NCBI GenBank assembly: GCA_036971475.1 | Contig: JBAIZL010000002.1 | Span: 337,149,731 to 337,213,730, forward strand | Direction: 5' to 3' | DNA length: 64,000 nucleotides | Source of the DNA: Prosapia bicincta | Taxonomy: Eukaryota; Arthropoda; Insecta; Hemiptera; Cercopidae | Part shown: in pieces, positions 25,625 through 36,240 of the stretch | Position numbering within the stretch: the stretch's first letter is position 1 | Layout: each line of letters starts with the position of its first letter | Translations under genes and position numbers: made by a program | Notes under the pieces: model-generated | Told to the model about the DNA's origin: nothing | Databases searched by the model: none | What the model saw: the letters and a program-made list of their open reading frames with translations, nothing else

Positions 25625-25687
<63 letters not shown>

Positions 25688-26615
25688 GAGTATATTTGAG
25701 TAAATGTTTGTATATTTAAGTATATCTGAGTACATTTAAGTCTATATTTGTATATTTAGGTATATCTTTGTATATTTAAGTATATTTGAGTATATTTAAG
25801 TATACCTTAGTATATTTAGGTATATCTGTGTATATTTAAGTATATTTGTGTATATGTAAGTATATGTTTGTATATTTAAGTATATCTGAGTACATTTAAG
25901 TTTATATTTGTATATTTAGGTATATCTGTATATTAAAGTATATTTGAGTATATGTATGTATATCTTAGTTTATTTAAGTATATCTGAGTACATTTAAGTC
26001 TATATTTGTATATTTAGGTACATCCTTGTATATTTAAGTATATTTGAGTATATGTAAGTATATCTTAGTATATTTAGGTATATCTGAGTATATGTTTGTA
26101 TATTTAAGTATATCTGAATACATTTAGGTCTATATTTGTATATTTAGGTATATCTGTGTATATTTAAGTATATTTGAGTATATTTAAGTATATCTTAGTA
26201 TATTTATATCAGATATAGTATATATATATCTGGGTATATTTGAGTAAATGTTTGTATATTTAAGTATATCTGAGTACATTTAGGTCTATATTTGTATATT
26301 TAGGTATATCTGTGTATATTTCAGTATATCTGTGTATATTTAAGTATATTTGAGTATATTTAGGTATATCTTAGTATATTTAGGTATATCTGAGTATATT
26401 TGAGTATATGTTTGTATATTTAAGTATATCTGATTACATTTAAGTCTATATTTGTATATTTAGGTATATCTGTGTATATTTAAGTATATATGTGTATATT
26501 TAACAATTATTTAAGTATATCTTTGTATATTTAAATATTTCTCTGTATATTTAGGTGTATCTGAGTATATTTAAATATATCTGAGTGTATTTAATTATTT
26601 ATCTGTATATGTAAG
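20575..26615. repeat. 10-bp-unit satellite, main array with higher-order repeats and embedded (TA)n blocks
   Basis: About 6 kb of phased decamers GTATATNNNN. Higher-order structure: the marker TTGATTATATGTAAGTATAT recurs at about 21116, 21505, 22227, 22606, 23348, 24089, 24469 and 25229, with intervals of about 380 or 720-760 bp. (TA)n blocks start near 20751, 21881, 23007, 23733, 24867 and 25627, with a decayed one near 26205. Each is preceded by GTATATCTTAGTATAT and followed by TCTGAGTATATTTGAGTAAA. A block of about 1.85 kb (21881-23732) is repeated at 23733-25626. No gene. Confidence 0.97.
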
Positions 26616-26786
26616 TTTGGATCCAGCAGAAAGCCGACTGATGGATTCTACATGAGCCGGGTAACGTAGACTGTCACAGTACCTACACAGAATACACCTA
26701 CTTCAGATACGCCACCATTCTACTGACAGGGCTAATGGTGTGAAACACTAATCTCAATGTGCATTGATCTAAGATAGACTGTAATG
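26616..26786. repeat. Non-satellite linker, copy 1
   Basis: A ~171-bp sequence starting TTTGGATCCAGCAGAAAGCC that interrupts the satellite and recurs nearly unchanged at 32838-33009. It shows no coding or RNA signature. It serves as a marker of a large duplicated unit. Confidence 0.9.
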
Positions 26787-27073
26787 TATAGACTGAGTAT
26801 ATGTAAGTATATCTTAGTATATTTAGGCATATCTGAGTATATTTGAGTATATGTTTGTATATTTACGTATACCTGAGTACATTTAAGTCTATATTTGTAT
26901 ATTTAGGTATATCTGTGTATATTTAAGTATATTTGCGTATATGTAAGTATATCTTAGTATATTTAGGTATATCAGAGTATATTTGAGTATATGTTTGTAT
27001 ATTTAAGTATATCTGAGTACATTTAAGTCTATATTTGTATATTTAGGTATATCTTTGTATATTTAAGTATATT
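26787..27073. repeat. 10-bp-unit satellite segment before the LTR element
   Basis: Same phased decamers. The last 60 bp are almost identical to the sequence before the lone LTR at 20015. Confidence 0.95.
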
Positions 27074-27632
27074 TACGCTTTAGATAATAATAAAGAAAAT
27101 GTATTTTAATGTTAACTAAGTTGAAGAATTTTCAATTGATAAACGGTTAACACATGAACGGTAGAAATTGTCCTTTGAATATTCATTTCTAAAAATTTAA
27201 TTGAAAAAACTTAAGTTACTATCTTGTCGATATAAATATAATTTTAAAGGTTAATAAGTAATTAAAATATATGTAATAACTAGCAGTAATTAAAAGTTAA
27301 TTACTCGACACATTGCTGTCTTTTGTTCTTTTGTAATTTGTCACTGATTTATAAGTTGTATGACTTTGTATTTTAAAAATTTAAATTCTTATTTCACAAG
27401 TAAACTAGAACGTAACAAACTTTCAATTTTCATTTCAAGTAACCTAGTTTTATCTTTCGAAGATATCAGAAGATCGTTTACAGAAAGACATTATTATGCC
27501 TGGCTGAAAACGGAAAACTAGGAGCCCCTGATAAGTAAGGTTGATTAATTTGTTAATTAGTAATTAACACAAATTTTTAATTAAGTCCCAAGATAAATAC
27601 TTACCCCGGGGAAAAAGGCTCAAACCGTTACA
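27074..27632 (+). repeat. 5' LTR (probably 5'-truncated)
   Basis: Ends CTCAAACCGTTACA and is followed by TCTGCGCCACTCTGCTTG. It is about 97% identical to the 3' copy. The sequence equivalent to 30265-30889 is absent on its left, where satellite begins abruptly. Confidence 0.8.
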
Positions 27633-27878
27633 TCTGCGCCACTCTGCTTGAATTTAAATTACTGCTAATTTAAATTACTGCTGTTTTTTGTTGTTTTCTA
27701 AAATGTAAGTCTCATACTCTGCTAGTTTTCGAAAAATGTATTAATTAAAAAATTGAATGATAATTACTGCTAACGAATTCTAAAGATTAATGCCATTCAT
27801 GTGTTAATTAAGTAAGATGTGCAGCCCTCCTTAAAAATACTCGTCAGGGTGTAGTAAAGTTATTTTCAAATAAATAAA

Positions 27879-28049
27879 ATGTCTAGCGATTTAAAAATAT
27901 ATAAGTTGGTAAAAGACGAGTTAATTTTCGAACTAAAAATTATAAATGTAAAGTTTAGAATGGACAGTACAGTATATGTAATAAGAGAAATAGCCAAAGA
28001 TAAAAATTGTAAAGCCGATCCTGTTAATTTAATGTATTTGATAAATTAG
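27879..28049 (+). pseudogene. Gag-like N-terminal fragment, 56 codons
   Basis: The frame begins MSSDLKIYKLVKDELIFEL and stops at 28047-28049. A short charged helix with KDEL(I)xEL spacing resembles the start of gag in some insect Gypsy elements, and it sits where gag should be, about 250 bp after the left LTR. The rest of gag is not recognisable. The assignment rests mainly on position. Confidence 0.4.
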
Positions 28050-28094
28050 AGTTTTTCAGAGAAATTCAAAGTAAATGTTTAAAAATTATGTTAA

Positions 28095-28304
28095 GTTAAA
28101 AATGAAACAAAAATTGTTTTATTACCTACAACAAACATTGAATTAAGTAGTAAATTAAATTGTAATATTTTATTGGACACTGGAGGTTCAATAAATATAA
28201 TGAAAGAAGAATTGTTTTTAAAGGTTGTCAAAATTAAAGTTAAAAAAAAATATTTTTTTCATGTGGCAAGTAATGTTTTTAATGGCAGAATGTTTAGATT
28301 TTAA
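28095..28304 (+). pseudogene. Retrotransposon aspartic protease fragment
   Basis: An uninterrupted frame contains CNILLDTGGSINIMKEELF. The DTG triad (28176-28184) within hydrophobic-LLDTG-(A/G)S is the active site of retroviral-type aspartic proteases, which cleave the Gag-Pol polyprotein. The frame lacks an ATG, as expected for an internal pol domain, and ends early at 28302-28304. No flap motif is clear. It lies between the gag-like frame and the integrase tail, as in Ty3/Gypsy elements. Confidence 0.75.
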
Positions 28305-28349
28305 AATGTCAGACGACCTAAATGATTTTTTTAAAAAGGATAAACAAAT

Positions 28350-28580
28350 TTTAAAGAAGATTTAATAATAATAATTTGAATAAAGTCTTTTTTTGTTATG
28401 AACAATTAGCTGTATGTAATTCTTGAATTAAAGTATGGGATTTAATTTAAGAATAAAGTTAGTGGATTTTCAAAGAATGGGATTTGAAATTCAAAAAGGG
28501 TTAAGATGTACTGAAGATGTATAAGATAACAAAGAAGTTATAAGAAAATGGTACAGGCTTAAAATTTTGCCAAGTAAGAT
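28350..28580 (+). repeat. Internal duplicate within the LTR element, copy 1
   Basis: Same-orientation relative of about 29370-29580. Both contain TTAAAGTATGGGATTT followed by AAGAAGTTATAA-type blocks and AATGGTACA. It is probably a duplicated piece of the interior. No domain was recognised. Confidence 0.6.
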
Positions 28581-28841
28581 TAAACGTTGTATAGACAATA
28601 GTGTCGTGAAACAATGAACTCAGGGGCAAATATGGTATTTAGGTGGCTTACAAGAAGTGAGCAGGTTTATACAGCTAGATGAGAGGTTAGGATTGTTCAC
28701 ATAATATGAGACAATTTCAAATTAGATTTAAGTAAAAGATATTTCAAAGAACTCTTGTCATTTTAATTTTAAACAAAATGTAAAGTAGCATTAAATAGTA
28801 TAAAAGGTTGTATGTTTAATAATTTAAATTCAAATGTAATT

Positions 28842-29007
28842 TTCACAGTAAATTGGCTATAAAATATGAAGGTCCATATAAAATATTGTAAATTTTTAAA
28901 ATCATGTGTCTGTACTGTTCCAACAAGGTAATAACTTTAATAATATAAGAAGAGCTCATATAAATCGATTAAAATTGAAACAGGGACATTCTGAAAGGGG
29001 TAGATAA
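28842..29007 (+). pseudogene. Integrase C-terminal (GPY/F) fragment
   Basis: KYEGPYKIL (28862-28888) is the GPY/F signature of Ty3/Gypsy integrases. After a frameshift the typical downstream phrase NIRRAHINRLKLK (about 28945-28983) follows, ending at TAA 29005-29007. In intact elements this is the end of pol, where integrase binds DNA non-specifically. The catalytic core is absent. Confidence 0.75.
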
Positions 29008-30264
29008 TTTATTAGAAGAATAAAAGAGTATTAAAAGTTAATGTTTGAAGAAATTCAAGCTATTGTTTAATTTTTAAAAGGGGAATTGTTTAATAAAGAA
29101 GATGGGATGTGCCTTGATATGCAGTTTTACAAAATCATGACGACACATTTACATAATTGCGTGTCGAAAGGGCCCAATGACGTGCAATTACACTATACAC
29201 GAGATAGACGACAAAAATCTCAAAATACACAATACTACACAAAGAGACTAAAATACTTGACCAAAAAATTGTATATGAAAGTACAATCCTAGTTTCTGTT
29301 TAATTTAATTCGTATTTTATAAATGCAAGAGTTTATTCAAAATTTAAAATCAAAATTGTTGTAGTAATGTTTGAAGATAATTATAACAATAAGGAATTGA
29401 ATAAAGTGCTTCTTGAGTCAACAACTAGCTGTATGGTTTTTAAATTAAAGTATGGGATTTGATTTAAGAAGAAGGTATTTGGATTCAAAATATGGGTTTT
29501 GAAATCCAGGGTTTTTTGTATAAGATGTACGAAGGTTGTAAAAATAACAGAGAAGTTATAAAGCAATGGTACATTCTTAGTGGTAAATAGAGAGAAAGAG
29601 AATTTTTGAAAACCTGTAGCGTCGTTTAAATGTGGTAATTTGTGGCTTACAGGGAGTAAGCAGTTTTGCAGATTCCAGGAAGTGGACTGTGATAAATACA
29701 GCTAGTAGGTTATGTTTGTTGACACAAAAAGAGAAACTTTCGAAGAAAATTGAATTAATAAATGATTTGAAGGATTTTTTTAATAAAGAAATAATTTGAT
29801 TGAAAATTAATAAGGAATTGAAAGAGTAAAGAATTTAAAAATTGAAAAGATATAAATTTGTATTAGTAAAAGTTTGTGAAACAAAATGTTGACAAGAAGT
29901 CAGATTTTAATAAAAATAATTGAAGTGTGTGATATTTTAAAAGTTTTAAAATGTGAAATGTGTAGAATGTCTTTGCAATAGAACGCTGTGAAACTGGTAG
30001 TTTTATAAAAGAGCCTATGTGTGAGAAAGCGGATACGCTTCCGTTGTAGTACCTTCTATAGTAAGAGGCAAGCATTCCTTAGTGGAGACAGTTAGTAAAC
30101 CAAAACATCCGTTGGCCAGTCAATGTTTATACTTTTACTATAGTACGTATAAAGTTTGTTCAATTGTAAAAGGGGACTGCACACACACTCATGTATAAAA
30201 TGTTGAAGTAGAAATAATATGTAATGTCGAACAAAAATTTTCTTTTCAGGTCGACAAGAGAAAA
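29008..30264 (+). other. 3' interior of the LTR element, undetermined
   Basis: It holds a polypurine-like TTTTTAAAAGGGGAATTG near 29070 and a second one (GTAAAAGGGGACTG) near 30168, plus copy 2 of the internal duplicate (29370-29580). There is no env or other domain that I can defend. The two polypurine-like sites suggest nested or rearranged element pieces. Confidence 0.4.
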
Positions 30265-31448
30265 TGTAACACTCTTAAAAATAAGGGGTTACATAAAAAT
30301 TCATTTATATATTTGATTTTTATTTAATAATTATATCGGGCCAATATAAAAGAAAATTTTTGTTTTCTTGGTGCACTTTGTCAAGCTAGCATAGATAGTA
30401 GCACCCCTAGCGGGTAAAAATGTAAAATATCGTACGAGGTAGTAACTCAGGGTAATTAACTGACATCACCCGATGTGACGTAAGCATGGCCTGATATCGC
30501 CTGATCTGACGGACCAATCAGAATATTCAAAATGATAAGTAATGGTGGGAAAATCCCGTTGGCGTGTCCTTACAACGACCCCACTTGTCCAGAGGTCCTT
30601 GAACAGAACAGACGTGATGGCATTTTCGGACGTAACCTAGAAATTTACAAGCTTCCAGTATTCCAAATATTAAGACGTCAAGGCCGGTACCAAATTTATT
30701 TAACTCAGCAAAAGAAGAAGTCAGAAGCGATTATTTATGTATTTCAAATGAGTAAAAGTTAACATCATTTTTGTTTAAGTGCGCTGATTTGCAAGAGCGA
30801 TGTGTTAAGTGATTAGTGATTCCAAAAGCCATGAGCAATGTTTAAAATGTGTTAAAGTGTTTTAAAAATAAGTAATGTGCACAAGCAGGTACGTTTTAGA
30901 TAATAATGAAGAAAATGTATTTTAATGTTAACTAAGTTGAAGAATTTTCAATTGATAAACGGTTAACACATGAACGGTAGAAATTGTCCTTTGAATATTC
31001 ATTTCTAAAGTTTAATTGAAAAAACTTAAGTTACTATCTTGTCGATATAATTATAATTTTAAAGGTTAATAAGTAATTAAAATGTATGGAATAACTAGCA
31101 GTAATTAAAAGTAAATTACTCGACACATTGCTGTCTTTTGTTCTTTTGTAATTTGTCACTGATTAATAAGTTGTATGACTTTGTATTTTAAAAATTTAAA
31201 TTCTTATTTCACAAGTAAACTAGAACGTAACAAACTTTCAATTTTCATTTCAAGTAACGTAGTTTTATCTTCCGAAGATATCAGAAGATCGTTTACAGAA
31301 AGACATTATTATGCCTGGCTGAAAACGGAAAACTAGGAGCCCCTGGTAAGTAAGGTTAATTAATTTGTTAATTAGTAATTAACACACATTTTTAATTAAG
31401 TCCCAAGATAAATACTTACCCCGATAAAAAAAGGCTCAAACCGTTACA
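30265..31448 (+). repeat. Probable full 3' LTR (TGTAAC...GTTACA)
   Basis: The purine-rich GACAAGAGAAAA lies immediately before TGTAACACTC at 30265, and the segment ends CCGTTACA, giving matching TG...CA ends. It contains a CCAATCAG box near 30513 in a comparatively GC-rich stretch, suitable for a promoter. Only its last 559 bp are shared with the other two LTR copies. An alternative is that the LTR begins at 30890 and the rest is interior. A 76-codon frame at 30532-30762 with CPYNDPTCPE is probably fortuitous. Confidence 0.55.
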
Positions 31449-32385
31449 CCTTGTATATTTAGGTATATTTGAGTATATGTAAGTATATCTTAGTATATTT
31501 AGCTATATCTGAGTATATGTTTGTATATTTAAGTATATCTGAGTACATTTCGGTCTATATTTGTATATTTAGGTATATCTGTGTATATTTAAGTATATTT
31601 GAGTATATTTAAGTTTATATTTGTATATTTAAGTATATCTGTGTATATTCAAGTATATTTGAGTATATGTATGTATATCTTAGTTTATTTAAGTATATCT
31701 GAGTACATTTAAGTCTATATTTGTATATTTAGGTATATCTTTGTATATTTAAGTATATTTGAGTATATGTATGTATATCTTAGTTTATTTAAGTATATCT
31801 GAGTACATTTAGGTCTATAATTGTATATTTAGGTATATCTTTGTATATTTAAGTATATTTGAGTATATTTAAGTATACCTTAGTATATTTAGGTATATCT
31901 GTGTATATTTGAGTATATGTCTGTATATTTAAGTATATCTGAGTACATTTAAGTCTATATTTGTATATTTAGGTATATCTGTGTATATTTAAGTATATTT
32001 GATTATATGTAAGTATATTTTAGTATATTTAGGTATATCTGAGTATATTTGAGTATATGTTTGTATATTTAAGTATATCTGAGTACATTTAAGTTTATAT
32101 TTGTATATTTAGGTATATCTGTGTATATTCAAGTATATTTGAGTATATGTATGTATATCTTAGTTTATTTAAGTATATCTGAGTACATTTAGGTCTATAT
32201 TTGTATATTTAGGTACATCCTTGTATATTTAAGAATATTTGAGTATATGTAAGTATATCTTAGTATATTTAGGTATATCTGAGTATATGTTTGTATATTT
32301 AAGTATATCTGAATACATTTAGGTCTATATTTATATATTTAGGTATATCTGTGTATATTTGAGTATATTTAAGTATATCTTAGTA

Positions 32386-32462
<77 letters not shown>

Positions 32463-32837
32463 GAGTATATTTGAGTAAATGTTTGTATATTTAAGTATAT
32501 CTGAGTACATTTAGGTCTATATTTGTATATTTAGATATATCTGTGTATATTTCAGTATATCTGTGTATATTTAAGTATATTTGAGTATATTTAAGTATAT
32601 CTTAGTATATTTAGGTATATCTGAGTATATTTGAGTATATGTTTGTATATTTAAGTATATCTGATTACATTTAAGTCTATATTTGTATATTTAGGTATAT
32701 CTGTGTATATATATGTGTATATTTTACAATTATTTAAGTATATCTTTGTATATTTAAATATTTCTCTGTATATTTAGGTGTATCTGAGTATATTTAAGTA
32801 TATCTGAGTGTATTTACATATTTATCTGTATATGTAA
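31449..32837. repeat. 10-bp-unit satellite, right segment
   Basis: Phased decamers continue from the 3' LTR. A long (TA)n block lies at about 32389-32460 in the same position relative to its neighbours as the blocks in the main array. Confidence 0.95.
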
Positions 32838-33009
32838 GTTTGGATCCAGAAGAAAACCGACTGATGGATTCTACATGAGCCGGGTAACGTAGACTGTCAC
32901 AGTACCTACACAGAATACACCTACTTCAGATACGCCAACATTCTACTGACAGGGTTAATGGTGTGAAACACTAATCTCAATGTGCATTGATCTAAGATAG
33001 ACTGTAATG
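32838..33009. repeat. Non-satellite linker, copy 2
   Basis: Nearly identical to 26616-26786. The similarity ends at ACTGTAATG, after which unique sequence begins, marking the right edge of the satellite block. Confidence 0.9.
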
Positions 33010-33575
33010 GAGAGCAAGAGAGAACAAATGGCTTCCGTCAAATAACTCTAACTTCTGTTACTCATGAGAGTCCAAAGAATCCTGTAATTTTGGGTAAAGG
33101 TAACAAATATTTAAGTAAAATGATTAACACGGTTAAATTAAAATGTAGGGTTAATATTTGTGTTTTAAATGTCAAATGTTTGTATCTATCAACCCCTCTT
33201 ATAAACATCTACACACAACACCCACATTGCTTTGGCAAACGAACATTTACTAGATTAGGACGAACCGTTTATAATATGCAATCAGTGACAACTGCAGGTC
33301 GAAGAATATTGTAGTTCTATTACATAAAAAACTGTAAAGGCTTATTGGAGCAACAGGTACATTCAAGAAGATCCTTTTCTCCTGGAACTTTTTTCTCTCA
33401 ATTTCCAAAATGAGCCTAAAATTAACAGTCTACATAATAGTTGTGTTAATTAACTTGTTACAGTGTATATATATATATGTATGTATATATAGCTCGCATA
33501 AATACCAAGTAAATTCTTGTTTAAGTACATAAGTGAAAGTGATAAGTGTATACAAGAAAACAGTGTTGCATAACT

Positions 33576-33621
<46 letters not shown>

Positions 33622-34129
33622 CTATTTATATCATATCAAAACCAACATACAAAGAAATGCTAGTTTCGATTTCTCCAGTTATACAAACTGAAACGACTAT
33701 TACTGAAGTTATATTGTATTTGTTAACTAAACTTCACATTTGTAATTTTAAATAAATTATTACATTTTTCCGACATGTTTGTCATACAGAATTTTTAAAA
33801 CACCATATGACCACATCAAATATTTTTGGATTATCTTTGTGGTAGGCACAAGAATCTACTAAATACAGTTTTAAGTAAAGTGCATGACAACGGAGATAAA
33901 TATTTAGGAGTTTGATTTCCTTACATCCAGCTTGAACGGCGGTAAAACGACCTGTCATTGTAGCGACCTCATTAAGGAAACAGACCCATTCTAGGCCCAT
34001 ATCCTTTTAGCACATTGCAAAATCAATTTAAAATAGTTTCTAAATCTATTTTTCAACCTAACTTGATCACTCCACTAAAACACTCAATCGTTTCTTCATT
34101 AAATATTGTAGCTATCCACAGCTATTTTG
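33010..34129. other. Spacer with short (TA)n tract, no supportable gene
   Basis: (TA)n at about 33580-33619 and a smaller one near 33465. The remaining open frames lack motifs. Confidence 0.4.
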
Positions 34130-35150
34130 TAGTGTTACCGTGTCCTAGGAGTTTCATCCCCTACTGCCATTTGGTCGTGTCATCGTGTGCCAGGGGAATC
34201 ATCCCCCACTTCCATTTGGTCGTGTCACCGTGTGCCAAGAGATTCACCTCCCACTGCTATTTGGTCGTGTCACCGTGTCCTAGGAGTTTCATCACCCACT
34301 GCCATTTGGTCGTGTCACCGTGTGCCAAGAGATTCACCTCCCACTGCTATTTGGTCGTGTCACCGTGTCCTAGGAGTTTCATCACCCACTGCTATTTGGT
34401 CGTGTCACCGTGTGCCAAGAGATTCACCTCCCACTGCTATTTGGTCGTGTCACCGTGTCCTAGGAGTTTCATCACCCACTGCTATTTGGTCGTGTCACCG
34501 TGTCCTAGGAGTTTTATCACCCACTGCTATTTGGTCGTGTAACCGTGTCCTAGGACTTTCATCACCCACTGCTATTTGGTCGTGTCACCGTGTGCCAAGA
34601 GATTCACTTCCCACTGCTATTTGGTCGTGTCACCGTGTCCTAGGACTTTCACCACCCACTGCTATTTGGTCGTGTCACCGTGTCCTAGGAGTTTCATCAC
34701 CCACTGCTATTTGGTCGTGTCACCGTGTCCTAGGAGTTTCATCACCCATTGCTATTTGGTCGTGTAACCGTGTCCTATGAGTTTCATCATCCACTGCCAT
34801 TTGCTCGTGTCACCGTGTGCCAAGAGATTCCCCTCCCACTGCCATTTGGTCGTGTCACCATGTCCTAGGAGTTTCATCACCCACTGCCATTTGGTCGTGT
34901 CACCGTGTGCCAGGAGATTCATCACCAACTCCCATTTGGTCGTGTCACAGTATCCCAGGAGTTTCATCTTTTACTCCCATTTGGTCTGTCACTGTGTATC
35001 AGGAGATTTATCACCAACTGCCATTTGGTCGTGGTACTGTGTGCCAGGAAATTCATCTTTGACTGCCATTGTTTCGTGTCTCCGTCTGCCAGGAGATTCA
35101 CCCCTACAGCTATTGGGTTGTGTCACCTTGTATAGAAGTTTTATCACTTG
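34130..35150. repeat. 45-bp minisatellite, about 22 units
   Basis: TTTGGTCGTGTCACCGTGT recurs every 45 bp. Two unit types, one with CCTAGGAGTTTCATCACC and one with GCCAAGAGATTCACCTCC, partly alternate, so 90-bp dimers are visible between 34220 and 34460. Because 45 is divisible by three, several frames are open through the array (for example a repeated 15-residue IWSCHRVLGVSSPTA). The frames overlap on both strands, so I read this as non-coding. Units decay after 34930. Confidence 0.95.
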
Positions 35151-35655
35151 TACAATAATGTCGCGAGGCTTTTAATTAGAAACGAATATGTACAAATATT
35201 CTTCGTTTATAATAGTTAATCTTCCTTCTCCTTGGGCCTCTGGGTTTCAACTCACATGCATTCTCTCGGGCGTGCAGGGGACCACTCCGACTACCCTGTC
35301 CCATGGCTTCCCAAGTACTTATATTTATGTCTGTATGTTTACATAATTATTCCTAATACTATATTTTGTTGATAATAATTGCTTTCGAATAACCAAAATT
35401 ATTTTACATGTCCATTTGTGAGAAGATTAACTGATTCTGTTTTTCGAACGTCCAATATGCACAAAGGGTTCTATGAATATGTTCTTTATGGTGATTGTAC
35501 ATGGGACATAGCCAAAGTAGTAACAAACATATGTGTACATTATTATTAGTAAGAGAGTTGGGCTGTACAAAGAAAGACAGAAGAAAGTAACTGAAAACTT
35601 TCAAAACAGTAAATAATTATATTTGATACAGTTCTAAACTCAGATACATTACAGC
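35151..35655. other. Spacer, nothing supportable
   Basis: No gene, RNA or repeat recognised. Confidence 0.35.
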
Positions 35656-35659
35656 ATTT

Positions 35660-35727
<68 letters not shown>

Positions 35728-35753
35728 AGGTCTACACACACACACACACACAC

Positions 35754-35821
<68 letters not shown>

Positions 35822-35865
35822 AACACACATACAAACATACACACACACACACACACATATACAAT
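35656..35865. repeat. (GT)n followed by (CA)n: mirror microsatellite able to fold back
   Basis: (GT)n at about 35660-35727 is followed by (CA)n at about 35734-35862. The centre GTGTAG-GT-CTACAC (near 35730) is a perfect palindrome, so the two tracts can pair as one hairpin. Confidence 0.95.
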
Positions 35866-35961
35866 TGTATATTAGACAAATAAATCAACAAATCAATAAC
35901 ACTGAATGACTGAAAATTTTATTTCTTGTTACAATAGTATTGACGGGTTACTACCACATGA

Positions 35962-36240
35962 CACTGTAATTTTTACGTGCTGCTTAGCTTGAACCTTACT
36001 GTAATTTTTACGTGCTGCTTAGCTTGAACCTTACTGTAATTTTTACGTGCTGCTTAGCTTGAACCTTACTGTAATTTTTACGTGCTGCTTTCCTTGAACC
36101 TTACTGTAATTTTTACATGCTGCTTTGCTTGAACCGTACTGTAATTTTTACGTACTGCTTTGCTTGAAACTTACTGTAATTTCTACTTCTGTCTTGCTTG
36201 AATCTTACTGTAATTTTGACTGCTTACTGGAATTTTTCAC
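35962..36240. repeat. 35-bp tandem repeat, about 7.5 units
   Basis: ACTGTAATTTTTACGTGCTG recurs at 35962, 35998, 36033, 36068, 36103, 36138 and 36173, with decayed units after 36200. Confidence 0.93.

Larger units (their letters stand above)
27074..31448 (+). mobile_element. Decayed LTR retrotransposon in the satellite (Ty3/Gypsy-like)
   Basis: Two 559-bp direct repeats (27074-27632 and 30890-31448) bound a 3.26-kb interior that still shows, in order on the plus strand, a short gag-like frame, a protease active site, and an integrase GPY/F and tail motif. RT and RNase H are missing. The right repeat may belong to a longer LTR starting at TGTAAC (30265) and ending GTTACA (31448), 1184 bp, in which case the left one is 5'-truncated. 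Target duplications were not found. Confidence 0.85.

Noticed and set aside
34015..35175. Several 70-200-codon frames that could be taken for a repeat protein
   Set aside because: They arise from the 45-bp tandem array in overlapping frames on both strands, without start context or non-repeat domains.
35962..36240. Regular short direct repeats considered as a CRISPR array
   Set aside because: Units are contiguous 35-bp copies without unique spacers, and the sequence is eukaryotic.
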